Source: Akkermansia muciniphila (GTDB taxonomy: Bacteria; Verrucomicrobiota; Verrucomicrobiia; Verrucomicrobiales; Akkermansiaceae). From it: 64,000 nucleotides of DNA. The DNA is taken from the NCBI GenBank assembly GCA_945890645.1, contig CAMDCV010000023.1, forward strand, positions 1 to 64,000, written 5' to 3'. Positions within the stretch are counted from its first letter, which is position 1, and each line of letters opens with the position of its first letter. The translations under genes and the position numbers were made by a program. Below, piece by piece: positions 1-8,219 of this stretch. Under the pieces are notes generated by a model, which was not told the origin of the DNA, ran no database searches, and saw only the letters and a program-made list of their open reading frames with translations.

Positions 1-109
1 GTCGACCAAGCCGATTCGCAATCTCAGAAATCTTGATGTATTGCCCACGCATTGCAGCAACCGCATAACGCTCCTCAGTGTTCATGTGTTCGTAGTTCAC
101 GCTCGACAT
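1..109 (-). CDS. IS30-family transposase, N-terminal fragment (runs off the window)
   Basis: Read on the minus strand from the ATG at 109, the frame stays open to the window edge for 36 codons. It begins MSSVNYEHMNTEERYAVAAM and continues into KISEIANRLGR. The pattern Y-x-H-(x)-EER-Y followed by I-S-x-I-A-x-x-L-G-R is the N-terminal helix-turn-helix of IS30-family transposases, which bind the element ends and catalyse transposition. Only the DNA-binding start is visible; the DDE catalytic core would lie left of position 1. The sequence just upstream, about 112-140, would be expected to hold the terminal inverted repeat of the element. The transposase family is fairly clear, but whether the copy is intact cannot be seen. 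Confidence 0.7.
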   Translation of the reverse strand, partial: MSSVNYEHMNTEERYAVAAMRGQYIKISEIANRLGR

Positions 110-141
110 TCTGTCGCACTTTGGTCTTGAATCCAAGATGG

Positions 142-227
142 CGAACAAGGCGCTTCATCCAACGGCGGGCAACGTCCTTCATTGAATTCGGGCTTCACTC
201 CGGCGTGCCACCACTCTAACGTTAGCT
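142..227 (+). repeat. attC-like recombination site (putative integron cassette junction)
   Basis: The stretch starts with GAACAAGGCGC (143-153), contains AACGGCGGGCAACG and GGCTTCACTCCGGCG, and ends in CTCTAACGTTAGC, with the core-like GTTAGC at 221-226. Spaced AAC...GTTAG ends around GC-rich imperfect inverted segments are the layout of integron attC sites, which are recombined by the IntI integrase. The next gene starts eight bases past the core, as in gene cassettes. No intI gene is in the window, and the left arm may be interrupted by the IS30 end. This is inferred from pattern only; folding of the bottom strand was not computed. Confidence 0.4.
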
Positions 228-234
228 AGAAAGA

Positions 235-1062
235 ATGGATATCATATCATACCAACTTACCCCCGAATCTTACGGTCAAGTCAGATACTGTCCGATTCTT
301 TTAGCGAATCACACAAATACCGCCCTCGAGGAGTGGTTCACAAACTACAAGTTTCTTCTCTTTGCTATTGAAAATACAACCGAGGAAGAATTCAGCAATC
401 ATCGACTTTCTGTTGAATATCTCTATAGTCTCAAAATACGCGAAAGAACCTTCACTGAAATCAAACAAAACTCAACTTCCTTGATTGAAGCCAGCCTATT
501 TCAAGATCTCTTTAGAATACTCGTTACGACCTTTGAACAAGCAAATGAGCTATTCGAAATATCTGAGACGAAAAAAATAGGCCAGAATATTCTAGATTTT
601 CAGCAAGAGATTGAAAAGAAGACATACAAGTTTAACAGAGACGATTTCCCGAAAAAGATTAAGAAGTTCGCAGTTGAGGACAAGTTTCAGGACTATCTCG
701 CGACTTTAGTTGCCATCAACAAAGCCAGAAATTGTTTTGAGCACAGAAACGGGATTCTAGGTATTTACGACTGCAATGTCGGAGAGAAGTTGGTTATAAA
801 ATTCAGATATCCAGCTGCAATCGACGCTGATGGGAAACCGGTCGGATTATTCGACAAGGTCAAAGGCAATCAGGACCTAAGACTTCAATTCATAGAGGGT
901 AAAAAGACATTTCGTGTTAAGGAAAGAATACGACTAAACTTTGAAGATAGTTATAAGCTGATCTATACGATAAATTTCGCACTTAAGGGGATTGTAGACT
1001 TTCTGTACAAACTAAAAGACATGGATGAAGAAGTCACCATAATCAAAGAATTCAAGAGCTAA
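235..1062 (+). CDS. AT-rich cassette gene; hypothetical protein with HEPN-like R-x4-H motif
   Basis: This 275-residue soluble protein has no signal peptide or membrane segment. I do not recognise its family. Residues 165-172 read RNCFEHRN, an R-N-x3-H arrangement (R165, H170) like the catalytic motif of HEPN-domain RNases, and it sits in a region predicted helical by composition. Base composition is strikingly AT-rich compared with all neighbours, indicating recent transfer. The purine run AGAAAGA lies directly before the ATG. Its TAA stop (1060-1062) falls inside the GCTAAC that opens the next attC-like site, a hallmark of integron cassette genes. Function is unknown; a defence or toxin role is only an inference from motif and context. 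Confidence 0.75.
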   Translation: MDIISYQLTPESYGQVRYCPILLANHTNTALEEWFTNYKFLLFAIENTTEEEFSNHRLSVEYLYSLKIRERTFTEIKQNSTSLIEASLFQDLFRILVTTFEQANELFEISETKKIGQNILDFQQEIEKKTYKFNRDDFPKKIKKFAVEDKFQDYLATLVAINKARNCFEHRNGILGIYDCNVGEKLVIKFRYPAAIDADGKPVGLFDKVKGNQDLRLQFIEGKKTFRVKERIRLNFEDSYKLIYTINFALKGIVDFLYKLKDMDEEVTIIKEFKS

Positions 1063-1268
1063 CAAGCCGGCACTGGGCAACTCACTACCCACTCCGTGGT
1101 TGTACCGGATGATGGCGACAAACCCCAACCTGAAGCGAAGAGGTGCTCCCAATAGCGGGTTGCCAAGCCTCGACTTTGAGGTCCTGTACTAAGAGCTTCC
1201 AGCCTTCCCCATGAAATACTCACACCCCTGGAAGGCTGCAAATTTGGATCGCAGCCCCATTGTTAGAT
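1060..1268 (+). repeat. attC-like site closing the cassette
   Basis: The segment opens with CTAACAA at the stop codon of the upstream gene and closes with TTGTTAGAT, whose GTTAGAT (1262-1268) matches the integron core GTTRRRY. The ends CTAACAA and TTGTTAG are exact inverted repeats. Inside, CAGCCTTCC (1200-1208) pairs with GGAAGGCTG (1230-1238), and GGCTGC (1234-1239) with GCAGCC (1251-1256). At about 209 bases it is longer than usual attC sites, which weakens the call. Cassette limits would be about 222 to 1262. Confidence 0.35.
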
Positions 1269-1452
1269 CACCCCTTCTGGTCTCAAATCTTTTGAAATAC
1301 TATTTCCTAGCGCGATGCGTTAGGCTGGTATGAAATTGCACTTTTGGTGCGCTAGAGGAATCAAGTTAGCCCAGACAGTCATCGATCAAGCTCGCGGTTG
1401 AACACAGAATATCCTTTTCCCAAGAACACATCTCGCCTATCCTCCCGCCGCT
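1269..1452. other. Non-coding stretch before argH
   Basis: No gene is visible here. Two more GTTRRRY-type words occur, GTTAGGC (1319-1325) and GTTAGCC (1365-1371), which could be remnants of further cassette junctions or chance. The argH promoter should lie here, but no convincing -35/-10 pair stands out. The bases just before the argH start are pyrimidine-rich and have no Shine-Dalgarno sequence. Confidence 0.4.
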
Positions 1453-2811
1453 ATGTGGAAAGGTCGTTTTACGCAGGATACCTCAACGTTGGTGCAGCAA
1501 TTTGGCGAGTCGGTCTCGTATGATTGGCGCTTGTTCCCGCATGATATTGCGGGATCGATCGCGCATGCCCGCGCGCAGAAGGTCGCGGGATTCCTCACCG
1601 AGGAAGAATTTTTTGCGATCGAAACGGGTTTGCTAGCGATCCGTGCGGACATTGAGGCGGGCAGCTTTGAGTTCAAAACATCGCTCGAAGACATCCACAT
1701 GAACATCGAATCGGAGCTGACGCGCCGCATCGGCCCGGCGGGTGCGAAGCTGCATACCGCTCGTTCGCGCAATGACCAGGTGGCCACCGACACGCGGCTC
1801 TATTGCCGGGCGCAGGTCGATTCTCTGGTCGCTGCCATGCGCGATCTTCAGCGCGCGCTGGTGAACCGTGCCGATGCCTATGCTGACTCGGTCATGCCAG
1901 GCTACACGCACTTACAACGCGGTCAACCTGTCACCGCGGGCCATCATTTCCTGGCTTACGTCGAAATGCTCGAGCGCGATGTTTCGCGTTTGCTCGATGC
2001 CCGCAAGCGTCTCAATATTTCACCGTTAGGCTCGGGGGCTTTGGCGGGATCGACGATCAATCTCGACCGCTACGCCATCGCTGCGGAACTGGGCTTCGAT
2101 GGTGTGACCACAAATTCGATGGATGCCATCGCGGATCGCGATTACATCGCCGAGGTCTTGTTTGCGATCGCACTCTGCGGTGTGCACTTGTCGCGCCTGA
2201 GCGAGGACTTGATTTTGTGGTGCAGCGCGGAGTTTGCCTTCGCCGCTCTCGCGGATGCGCATACGACTGGTTCATCGCTAATGCCGCAGAAAAAGAATCC
2301 TGATGTCTGCGAACTCACACGCGGCAAGACCGGTCGTCTCGTCGGCAATTTGATGTCTATCCTCACTGCGATCAAAGGACTGCCGCTCACTTACAATCGC
2401 GATTTGCAAGAGGACAAGCAGCCCTTGTTTGATTCGATCGATACCCTGCATCTGACACTGGCCGTGAACACCGAAATGATTCTCGCCCTGACCTTGCGCG
2501 AAGACGTTTGCGCCGCTGCGGCTGCCGATCCGATGCTGCTCGCCACCGACCTCGCTGATTACTTGGTGAAAAAAGGCGTGCCGTTTCGTCAAGCGCACGA
2601 GCTCGTCGGCAAGGCGGTCGCCGAAGCCATCGCGACCATGACGCCTTTGAATCAAGTCGATCTCCCCAAGATCAGCCCGCACTACGGCAACGACACTGCG
2701 GAAATTTTCCAACTCGCCCGTGCCTTGCAAGCGCGCACCAATCCGGGTTGCCCCAACCCACGCATCGTGCGCGAGCAGATTACACGTTGGCAGCAACATC
2801 TAACAATCTAA
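1453..2811 (+). CDS. argH: Argininosuccinate lyase
   Basis: ArgH splits argininosuccinate into arginine and fumarate, the last step of arginine synthesis, as a cytosolic homotetramer. The 452-residue length is normal for the family. The start MWKGRFTQDTS matches the conserved M-W-G-G-R-F opening of ArgH. The fumarase/aspartase superfamily signature GSSLMPQKKNPD, which carries the catalytic serine loop, sits near residues 272-283. The substrate-binding stretch AKLHTARSRNDQVATD is present near residue 100. There is no Shine-Dalgarno sequence before the ATG, but the protein start is typical. A small membrane protein gene follows after three bases and is probably co-transcribed. No sign of truncation. 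Confidence 0.97.
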   Translation: MWKGRFTQDTSTLVQQFGESVSYDWRLFPHDIAGSIAHARAQKVAGFLTEEEFFAIETGLLAIRADIEAGSFEFKTSLEDIHMNIESELTRRIGPAGAKLHTARSRNDQVATDTRLYCRAQVDSLVAAMRDLQRALVNRADAYADSVMPGYTHLQRGQPVTAGHHFLAYVEMLERDVSRLLDARKRLNISPLGSGALAGSTINLDRYAIAAELGFDGVTTNSMDAIADRDYIAEVLFAIALCGVHLSRLSEDLILWCSAEFAFAALADAHTTGSSLMPQKKNPDVCELTRGKTGRLVGNLMSILTAIKGLPLTYNRDLQEDKQPLFDSIDTLHLTLAVNTEMILALTLREDVCAAAAADPMLLATDLADYLVKKGVPFRQAHELVGKAVAEAIATMTPLNQVDLPKISPHYGNDTAEIFQLARALQARTNPGCPNPRIVREQITRWQQHLTI

Positions 2812-2814
2812 CGT

Positions 2815-3354
2815 ATGAACCTCAAGTTCGATCCTGTGGATGTGGTCGGTGCCGGGTGCTGGGATACCATCTCGCGCTTGTTTCTGTTTGCCACTTCCGT
2901 GATGGTCGGCTGCGGCATCGGCTCATGGTCGCTGCATGCGCACCACATGTTCGGTAGTCCATGGGAACCGATTCTTTACTTCATCATCGGTCCCGCCCAT
3001 TTGTTGTCGGCATGGGCATTGATTTCTTTTCCGCTATTAATCGCAGGTTTGTTTATGATGATTCGCAGCGAAGAAGAACTCGCCCCTCGTTGGGCAGCTC
3101 TTGCCTGTTGCCTCGGGCTGTTGTGCGTGCTCGGTTATTTTCGTGATGATGATTCGCACTGGATGGCATGGCCCCTGTGGTTCGTGATGTCAGCGATGCT
3201 CTGCACCGCGACGTGGTTCTGGATGCAATGGCATCGCAATCGCTGGATTCAAGAAATCGAGGAACTCAAAGCGGAAAACAATCAACGCCGCCAAGAGCTC
3301 AACGATAAATTCGGCACCGTCGCCTCCAACATGTATGATATTGATGAAACCTGA
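2815..3354 (+). CDS. Small inner-membrane protein of unknown function
   Basis: This 179-residue protein has about four hydrophobic segments: near 17-35, 45-78 (possibly two helices), 94-108 and 115-138. It ends in a charged tail rich in E, K, N and R (IQEIEELKAENNQRRQEL) that looks like a short coiled coil facing the cytoplasm. No known family was recognised. It starts three bases after argH and overlaps the next gene by 20 bases, so it sits in a tight plus-strand operon, but neither neighbour explains its role. The start codon follows CTAACGT with no Shine-Dalgarno sequence. Confidence 0.8.
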   Translation: MNLKFDPVDVVGAGCWDTISRLFLFATSVMVGCGIGSWSLHAHHMFGSPWEPILYFIIGPAHLLSAWALISFPLLIAGLFMMIRSEEELAPRWAALACCLGLLCVLGYFRDDDSHWMAWPLWFVMSAMLCTATWFWMQWHRNRWIQEIEELKAENNQRRQELNDKFGTVASNMYDIDET

Positions 3355-3994
3355 ATCGCTATCAAATCTTACGATAAGCGCGAACTTCGCGATCTCCGCC
3401 GATGGAAAAATTTCGTCACTCGATCATAGACCCTCGGGCTGGACCTCAAAGGCGGATCACCAACGTTTGTTAGACTTACGGCGCGATGCCGATGCAATCT
3501 TCGTTGGACGCAAGACACTACAAACCGACAACATGAGTCTCACCGTGCCGCAGCAAGAGCGTCAACCACTGCGCTGCATTGCCAGTGCGTCGGGAAAGTT
3601 GACGGGTGAGGAAAAAGTCTTCCACACACCCGGCGGCGCGATTCATCTATGGTGTCAGACATTGCCATCGATCGAACTTGCTGGGGTCACCTTCCATCAA
3701 AGATCTCTCACAGAATTTCTGGAAACCCTACATCAACAGCATGGGGTCCATCATCTCCACTGCGAGGGCGGTGGCACTTTGTTGCGCGCGCTGTTAGAAA
3801 TCGATTGTGTCGATGAACTGCATCTCACTTGGGCGGCACATACGCTTTTTGGAGGTGCTACAGCGCCAACGATCTCTGGCATTCCCGGATTGGCGATGGC
3901 GCAATCGCAGCATTTTCAACTCACCCATTTCGAGCCGCTCGACGGTCTCGATGAAGTATTTTTAACCTATCGACGAATCAATACAGCGCCTTAG
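3335..3994 (+). CDS. RibD C-terminal-type reductase (dihydrofolate-reductase fold)
   Basis: The protein is a stand-alone RibD-C domain, about 219 residues, without the deaminase half of bifunctional RibD. In the family this fold uses NADPH to reduce the ribosyl group of the pyrimidine intermediate of riboflavin synthesis; stand-alone copies may have other substrates. Seen features are the N-terminal strand NFAISADGKIS, the RRDADAIFVGRKT loop near residues 50-62, the HCEGGGTLLRALLE cofactor loop near 149-162, and the ending DEVFLTYRR. The start overlaps the upstream gene; an in-frame ATG nine bases later (3344) is equally possible. Its stop overlaps the convergent His-rich gene by four bases. 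Confidence 0.85.
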   Translation: MILMKPESLSNLTISANFAISADGKISSLDHRPSGWTSKADHQRLLDLRRDADAIFVGRKTLQTDNMSLTVPQQERQPLRCIASASGKLTGEEKVFHTPGGAIHLWCQTLPSIELAGVTFHQRSLTEFLETLHQQHGVHHLHCEGGGTLLRALLEIDCVDELHLTWAAHTLFGGATAPTISGIPGLAMAQSQHFQLTHFEPLDGLDEVFLTYRRINTAP

Positions 3995-4176
3995 TGCTCG
4001 GCTTTTTTCTCGCCGTGTTCTTCAGCGTGCGCGCCGTGTTCATCGGCATGAGCACCGTGGTCGCCATGATCGGCGCCATGAGATTCATGCAGCACTTTCA
4101 CGTCTTCAAACTTATGGCGTTCACAGGAAATGACGCCAAGAGAAGCCAGAGACAAGAAAAGAAGAGCAAGTTTCAT
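3991..4176 (-). CDS. Small His-rich putative lipoprotein
   Basis: This 61-residue protein has an N-terminal hydrophobic segment ending in VISC, a plausible lipobox with the lipidated cysteine at residue 18. The mature part is dominated by repeats of H, E, D, G and A such as DHGAHADEHGAHAEEHG, giving about a dozen histidines in some 40 residues. That composition suggests binding of Zn, Ni, Cu or Co at the periplasmic side of a membrane. It follows lpxB by 12 bases on the same strand and is probably co-transcribed. No family could be named; metal binding is an inference from composition. Confidence 0.7.
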   Translation of the reverse strand: MKLALLFLSLASLGVISCERHKFEDVKVLHESHGADHGDHGAHADEHGAHAEEHGEKKAEH

Positions 4177-4188
4177 CGCGGCGCTTTC

Positions 4189-5364
4189 TTAGACCAGCGC
4201 AGGCGGATTGGCAATACCGGAGACGGAATTTTTTCGCTCACCGCGCAGCCACTCGCCTACAATCGCCGCCGCCCGTTCGTGAGCGCCGGGTCCACCTAAC
4301 AAATCTGCCGTTTCGCGCAGCGCTGTGACCATGCGCTCGCGCTCGTTTTGATCCTCTAGCAATCGACGCAACTCCGCCACGATCTGCGGCCCTTCGGCTT
4401 GCGTTTGGATCAGTTCCTTCACCACACCACGACCGGCGAGAATGTTGACGAGGCCGATAAAATCAATGCGCACCAACATCTTACCCAGCCAATAGGTCGG
4501 CCATGCCACTTTGTAAACTAACGCATACGGTAAACCAAAATTGGCCGCTTCTAGAGTCGCAGTGCCGCTCGCAATCACTCCGCAAAAGGCACGCTGCATC
4601 AGCTGATGACTGCCGCCATCGGTCACTTCCACGCAGTCCCCCAGCCCACGTTGCAGAACCAATGAGCGCATCAAAACCGCTAGTTTCGCCGAAGCCGCCG
4701 GTGCGGCAAAACGCAAGCTCGCCTGATCCGTCAGAAGCATTTCCGCCGCATCCAGCATCACCGGAAACAAGCGCGACACCTCACGTTCACGACTTCCCGG
4801 AAACAACCCTAACAGATTTGTATCGCGTGCGATCACTTGCCGCTCGGCTTCCAATTCATCGACGAGCGGATGTCCCACAAAGGTCGTGCGCAATCCTGCC
4901 GACGAAAAAATTTCCTGCTCGAAGGGAAACAGGCACATCATTTCATCGAGCATCTGCGCCATTTTCGGGATGCGCCCGCGATTCCAGGCCCAGACTTGCG
5001 GGCTGATGTAATAGACGATTTTTGTCTCCGGCAGTTTTTCTTTCACCGCTTTCGCAAAGCGCAGATTGAAGCCGGGGTAATCAATCAAAAGCAGCACCTC
5101 AGGCCGCAAAGCAACGATTTCCGCCAGCATCTGCCGGAATTGTTCCTGAAACCAACTATAGTGCTTCAGCACCTCCCAAATGCCCATCACGGCAGCATCT
5201 TCGACCCAATCGCGCAGTTTTTCTCCTGCAATTGCCTTCATCTGAGGCCCCCCGGCACCGCTAATGACGAGATCGGGCATCGATTGCCGCAGCGAGCGCA
5301 GCAAACCCGCCCCATGCGCATCTCCGCTCAATTCTCCTGAGATGACGTATAGCGAAGTAGGCAT
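4189..5364 (-). CDS. lpxB: Lipid-A-disaccharide synthase
   Basis: LpxB, a GT19 glycosyltransferase at the inner membrane, joins UDP-2,3-diacylglucosamine and lipid X to make the lipid A disaccharide. Starting at MPTSLYVISGELSGDAHG (ATG at 5364) the protein has 391 residues, normal for LpxB; an upstream in-frame ATG would add an unrelated 41-residue leader. The family hallmarks YVISGELSGD, GAGGPQM, LLIDYPGFNLR, YYISPQVWAWN and FVGHPLVDE are all visible, as is the C-terminal SGTATLEA nucleotide-binding region. The gene shows that the organism makes lipopolysaccharide. It is divergent from the TPR gene at 5475 and leads the His-rich lipoprotein gene. Confidence 0.95.
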   Translation of the reverse strand: MPTSLYVISGELSGDAHGAGLLRSLRQSMPDLVISGAGGPQMKAIAGEKLRDWVEDAAVMGIWEVLKHYSWFQEQFRQMLAEIVALRPEVLLLIDYPGFNLRFAKAVKEKLPETKIVYYISPQVWAWNRGRIPKMAQMLDEMMCLFPFEQEIFSSAGLRTTFVGHPLVDELEAERQVIARDTNLLGLFPGSREREVSRLFPVMLDAAEMLLTDQASLRFAAPAASAKLAVLMRSLVLQRGLGDCVEVTDGGSHQLMQRAFCGVIASGTATLEAANFGLPYALVYKVAWPTYWLGKMLVRIDFIGLVNILAGRGVVKELIQTQAEGPQIVAELRRLLEDQNERERMVTALRETADLLGGPGAHERAAAIVGEWLRGERKNSVSGIANPPALV

Positions 5365-5474
5365 GCGCGCAGAAGCTAGCAAGCAGGCAGGCTGTAGTCC
5401 ACTGCCAAACCATGCGAAAAAGCAAAATTCCGATTGATTTTCTGTGCCATACAGGGCATTTTTTCCTTCGTCAC

Positions 5475-6299
5475 ATGTCTGATCCATCTACCCATCCCCT
5501 TCCGATTGGCGAAATCGTCCAAGGCCCCAGCCCGTTTGAGCAATTTTTGGAGAACAATCAAAAATGGCTCGCCATTTCGGCTGTCGCTGCTGCTCTGGGA
5601 ATCGGTGGTTTTATGGTCTATCGCACCGTCGAGAAAGACAATGCCATTGCGGCAGGCGTGGCTTTCTCCTCCGCCCAAGACATCGCTTCTCTCGAAAAAG
5701 TGAAAGTCGATTACGCAGGCACCGCTTCCGCCGTGACTGCCGCACTGGCCATCGCCGAAAAACTCTGGACCAACGGCCAAGAAGATGAAGCCATCGCGAC
5801 CCTGAAGGAAATCATCGAAAAATTCCCAAAACATCCTGCTACGATTGTGGCACAAAACACTCTCGGCTACCGACTCCTCTCGCAGGGAAAAACCGGCGAT
5901 GCGACACTGGCCTTTCAGGCGGTGCTTGATCGCGACGCTTCCAATTTCCTCGCACCTGCCGCCACCATTGCGTTAGGTGATATCGCCAAGAAAGCGGGCG
6001 ATCTCAGCAAAGCTGCGGAGCTTTACAAAAGCGTGTCGAAAGATTTCTCGGATAGCCCCTTTGCCACGATGGCCGCCGAACGCGAAAAATTTCTTACTTT
6101 TACTCCGCCTGTTGAAATCGAGGCCCCACCCGCAGCACCTGAAACACCGTTGATCAGTCAACCGGATTCCACCCCTGGTTCGGATACGCCCACTGGCAAC
6201 CCGCTTCTCGACAGCTTCAACACTCCGGGCACTACCCCACCTAGCGAAACACCTTCTCCAGAGGAGAGCCCTACTGCTCCCACGACCCCACCCCAATAA
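5475..6299 (+). CDS. Membrane-anchored TPR protein (YfgM-like architecture)
   Basis: The start is placed at MSDPSTHPLP (ATG 5475), giving 274 residues; an earlier in-frame ATG at 5412 adds a non-family-like leader. The layout is a short cytoplasmic N-terminus, one membrane helix near residues 33-52, tetratricopeptide-like helices up to about residue 200 (including DEAIATLKEIIEKFPKHP and DLSKAAELYKSVSKDF), then a Pro/Thr/Ser-rich disordered tail. This resembles the YfgM/PpiD-type periplasmic chaperone partners of the Sec translocon. A bactofilin gene follows after 25 bases. No Shine-Dalgarno sequence precedes either possible start. Interaction partners cannot be read from the sequence. Confidence 0.75.
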   Translation: MSDPSTHPLPIGEIVQGPSPFEQFLENNQKWLAISAVAAALGIGGFMVYRTVEKDNAIAAGVAFSSAQDIASLEKVKVDYAGTASAVTAALAIAEKLWTNGQEDEAIATLKEIIEKFPKHPATIVAQNTLGYRLLSQGKTGDATLAFQAVLDRDASNFLAPAATIALGDIAKKAGDLSKAAELYKSVSKDFSDSPFATMAAEREKFLTFTPPVEIEAPPAAPETPLISQPDSTPGSDTPTGNPLLDSFNTPGTTPPSETPSPEESPTAPTTPPQ

Positions 6300-6324
6300 T
6301 CGAAACCATTTACCACATAACAGT

Positions 6325-6864
6325 ATGTTCCAAAAAGTTATCGGCAAAAATTCCGGCGAATCACTGCCAAACAATCCTCCTATCAACCCTGCACCCGCTC
6401 CGAATAATCAGCCAGTCATGGCAGGCGCGGTTCCTGCTCCTGCACCCGCTCCTTCGCGTCCACCAAGCGCTGCTTCACGCAACGTGTTGTCCACTGACGT
6501 CGAAGTCAAAGGCATGCTGAAATTCACCAACGACCTGATTGTTGATGGCCGCATCGAAGGAGAAATCCAATCGGATGGCAATCTCACCATCGGTGAAAAC
6601 GCACGCATTAAAGCAGAAATTCGCACCGCCACGGTCATCGTTCACGGCAAAGTGCACGGCAACATCACCGCCAGTGACCGCGTCGATCTCAAAGCAGGTG
6701 CGGAAATTGTCGGTGATATTAAAGCAAAAATCCTCACCATGGAAGCCGGCGCCGTTTTTGTCGGTAAATCCACCGTCGGTGCAAGCACTCAAAGCGCTCC
6801 TTCCGCGACCGCGGCGACCGCACCCACGCCGGCTGCTGCACCAGCTCCGGTGAACCGCGCCTAA
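6325..6864 (+). CDS. Bactofilin
   Basis: This 179-residue protein has the bactofilin fold, a right-handed beta helix that polymerises into non-polar cytoskeletal filaments involved in cell shape and polar localisation. A Pro/Ala-rich N-terminal tail (residues 18-50) precedes the core at about 57-150, which shows the repeating G-x-I-x-G-x-I pattern (VDGRIEGEIQSDGNLTIGEN, VHGKVHGNITASDRVDL, AEIVGDIKAKILTMEAGAVF). An Ala/Pro/Thr-rich tail follows. Length and layout are typical. It is co-directional with the TPR gene and ends at a hairpin terminator shared with the convergent DUF58 gene. Confidence 0.93.
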   Translation: MFQKVIGKNSGESLPNNPPINPAPAPNNQPVMAGAVPAPAPAPSRPPSAASRNVLSTDVEVKGMLKFTNDLIVDGRIEGEIQSDGNLTIGENARIKAEIRTATVIVHGKVHGNITASDRVDLKAGAEIVGDIKAKILTMEAGAVFVGKSTVGASTQSAPSATAATAPTPAAAPAPVNRA

Positions 6865-6877
6865 CAGTTACTGACTT

Positions 6878-6900
6878 CAGTGCCTGCCTTCGAGGCACTG
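6878..6900. terminator. Hairpin between convergent genes, likely bidirectional terminator
   Basis: CAGTGCCT (6878-6885) pairs perfectly with AGGCACTG (6893-6900) around a seven-base loop GCCTTCG. It lies between the bactofilin stop (6864) and the DUF58 stop (6911), the only place both transcripts could end. The U-tract is weak (CGTTTGTAAATT on the plus side). Confidence 0.6.
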
Positions 6901-6910
6901 CGTTTGTAAA

Positions 6911-8218
6911 TTACAATTTCCCTGCCGCTTTGATGTCGAGGTAGCGGTTCGCTAGACCCACGGCTAATTGATCAGCAGTGACGTCGAGTGTTTGGATTCC
7001 GTGTGCTTGCAAATGCGCCAGCACTTCCTTGCGTTCGCCCATGTATTGACGCGCGGCCACATGCTGCAATGCTGAGGAAAAATCAGTGATGGTCTCATCG
7101 ACCGCATCACGCACCACACCTTCGCACAAACTCGCCAGCAAAACCAGATGTCGTGTTTGCAACGAGCGCAGCGCTGGAATGATTTCATCGGCATCTTCGC
7201 CGCGCAAGTTCGTCATTACGATCACCAATGCACGACGACGAAAGCGCATCATCAGACGCTCGGCGGCTTCGATGAAGTCACTGGGCGATTGCGTTGTTTC
7301 GGCATCATACAGGTGCTCAAGAATTGTTGCCATTGCATGATTGCCTTTCACAGCAGGCATCCATCTGTCAGCTCCTCCGAAGGATTGCACGGCCACATGA
7401 TCACCTTGTCGCAGCGCCACGTACGATACCAATAGTAGCGCGTTCAAGCAGTGATCGAAATGCGGTGCATCACCATCTAAGGAACGCATGCGACGCCCAC
7501 TATCTAACAAAAACACAATGTGCTGGTTGCGTTGCTCTTGGTAATCGCGACTGATCAACTGCAATCGACGTGAAGTGGCTTTCCAATCGATCTGTGACAA
7601 GCTATCTCCCTTGCGATACTCACGGAGTTGGTGGAAGTCCTTGCTATTGCCACCACGCGAGCGAAGAACGATGCCCATTTGCTCTTGGCGATGTTCCGTT
7701 GCCAAGAGCGACAAGCGCATCACCGGCGCGTAATTCGGATAGACTTTCACACTTTGATCTAACGGAAATGAAAAGCGACGGTGCAACAAGCGCAAGGGTC
7801 CTCGCAGGCGATAGCTGAGAGTAGAAAACTTTGCCTCGCCGCGCTCGGGTATGGTGACGGAATAACGCACCTGTGCCGTAGTGTTAGCGGGTATGATCCC
7901 TGACCACGGCAAAGCCGGCGCGGAAGATTCCGCAGGAATGCCATCGAAAACCTCAATGTGCATGGGTAGGCGTGAGGCATTCAAAATACTCAATTTCACA
8001 TCACCCTTTTCCCCCACGGCAAATCGATACGGCAGCTCGCGCGCGATACTTGGTTTTTTTAGAACCATCAATAAAATTAGATCTAACAAAAATAGACTGA
8101 GCAACAACGCTCCCGCGTAGAGCCATGGTTGCAAAAACCACGGAACGAACGCCGCCGCCAGCGAAGCCAGCGACCATGCCATTAGCAATTGCATGCCGAG
8201 CCGTGAGGGAGTCAGCAT
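6911..8218 (-). CDS. DUF58 (VWA-like) membrane protein of the MoxR operon
   Basis: The start at MLTPSRLGMQLL (ATG 8218) gives 435 residues and places the gene one base after the MoxR stop. Two membrane helices lie near residues 12-55. The DUF58 signature REYRKGDSLSQIDWKATSRR follows near residues 195-215, and a VWA-like strand VFLLDSGRRM near 233 carries only part of a metal-ion site. DUF58 proteins act with MoxR AAA+ ATPases in chaperone-like or stress and cell-envelope systems; the precise client is unknown. It is the last gene of the five-gene minus operon and ends at the hairpin at 6878-6900. Confidence 0.88.
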   Translation of the reverse strand: MLTPSRLGMQLLMAWSLASLAAAFVPWFLQPWLYAGALLLSLFLLDLILLMVLKKPSIARELPYRFAVGEKGDVKLSILNASRLPMHIEVFDGIPAESSAPALPWSGIIPANTTAQVRYSVTIPERGEAKFSTLSYRLRGPLRLLHRRFSFPLDQSVKVYPNYAPVMRLSLLATEHRQEQMGIVLRSRGGNSKDFHQLREYRKGDSLSQIDWKATSRRLQLISRDYQEQRNQHIVFLLDSGRRMRSLDGDAPHFDHCLNALLLVSYVALRQGDHVAVQSFGGADRWMPAVKGNHAMATILEHLYDAETTQSPSDFIEAAERLMMRFRRRALVIVMTNLRGEDADEIIPALRSLQTRHLVLLASLCEGVVRDAVDETITDFSSALQHVAARQYMGERKEVLAHLQAHGIQTLDVTADQLAVGLANRYLDIKAAGKL

Positions 8219-8219
8219 A

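Noticed and set aside
5365-5487. Longer N-terminus for lpxB (ATG at 5487)
   Set aside because: The extra 41 residues have no similarity to LpxB, while MPTSLYVISGELSGD is the usual family start.
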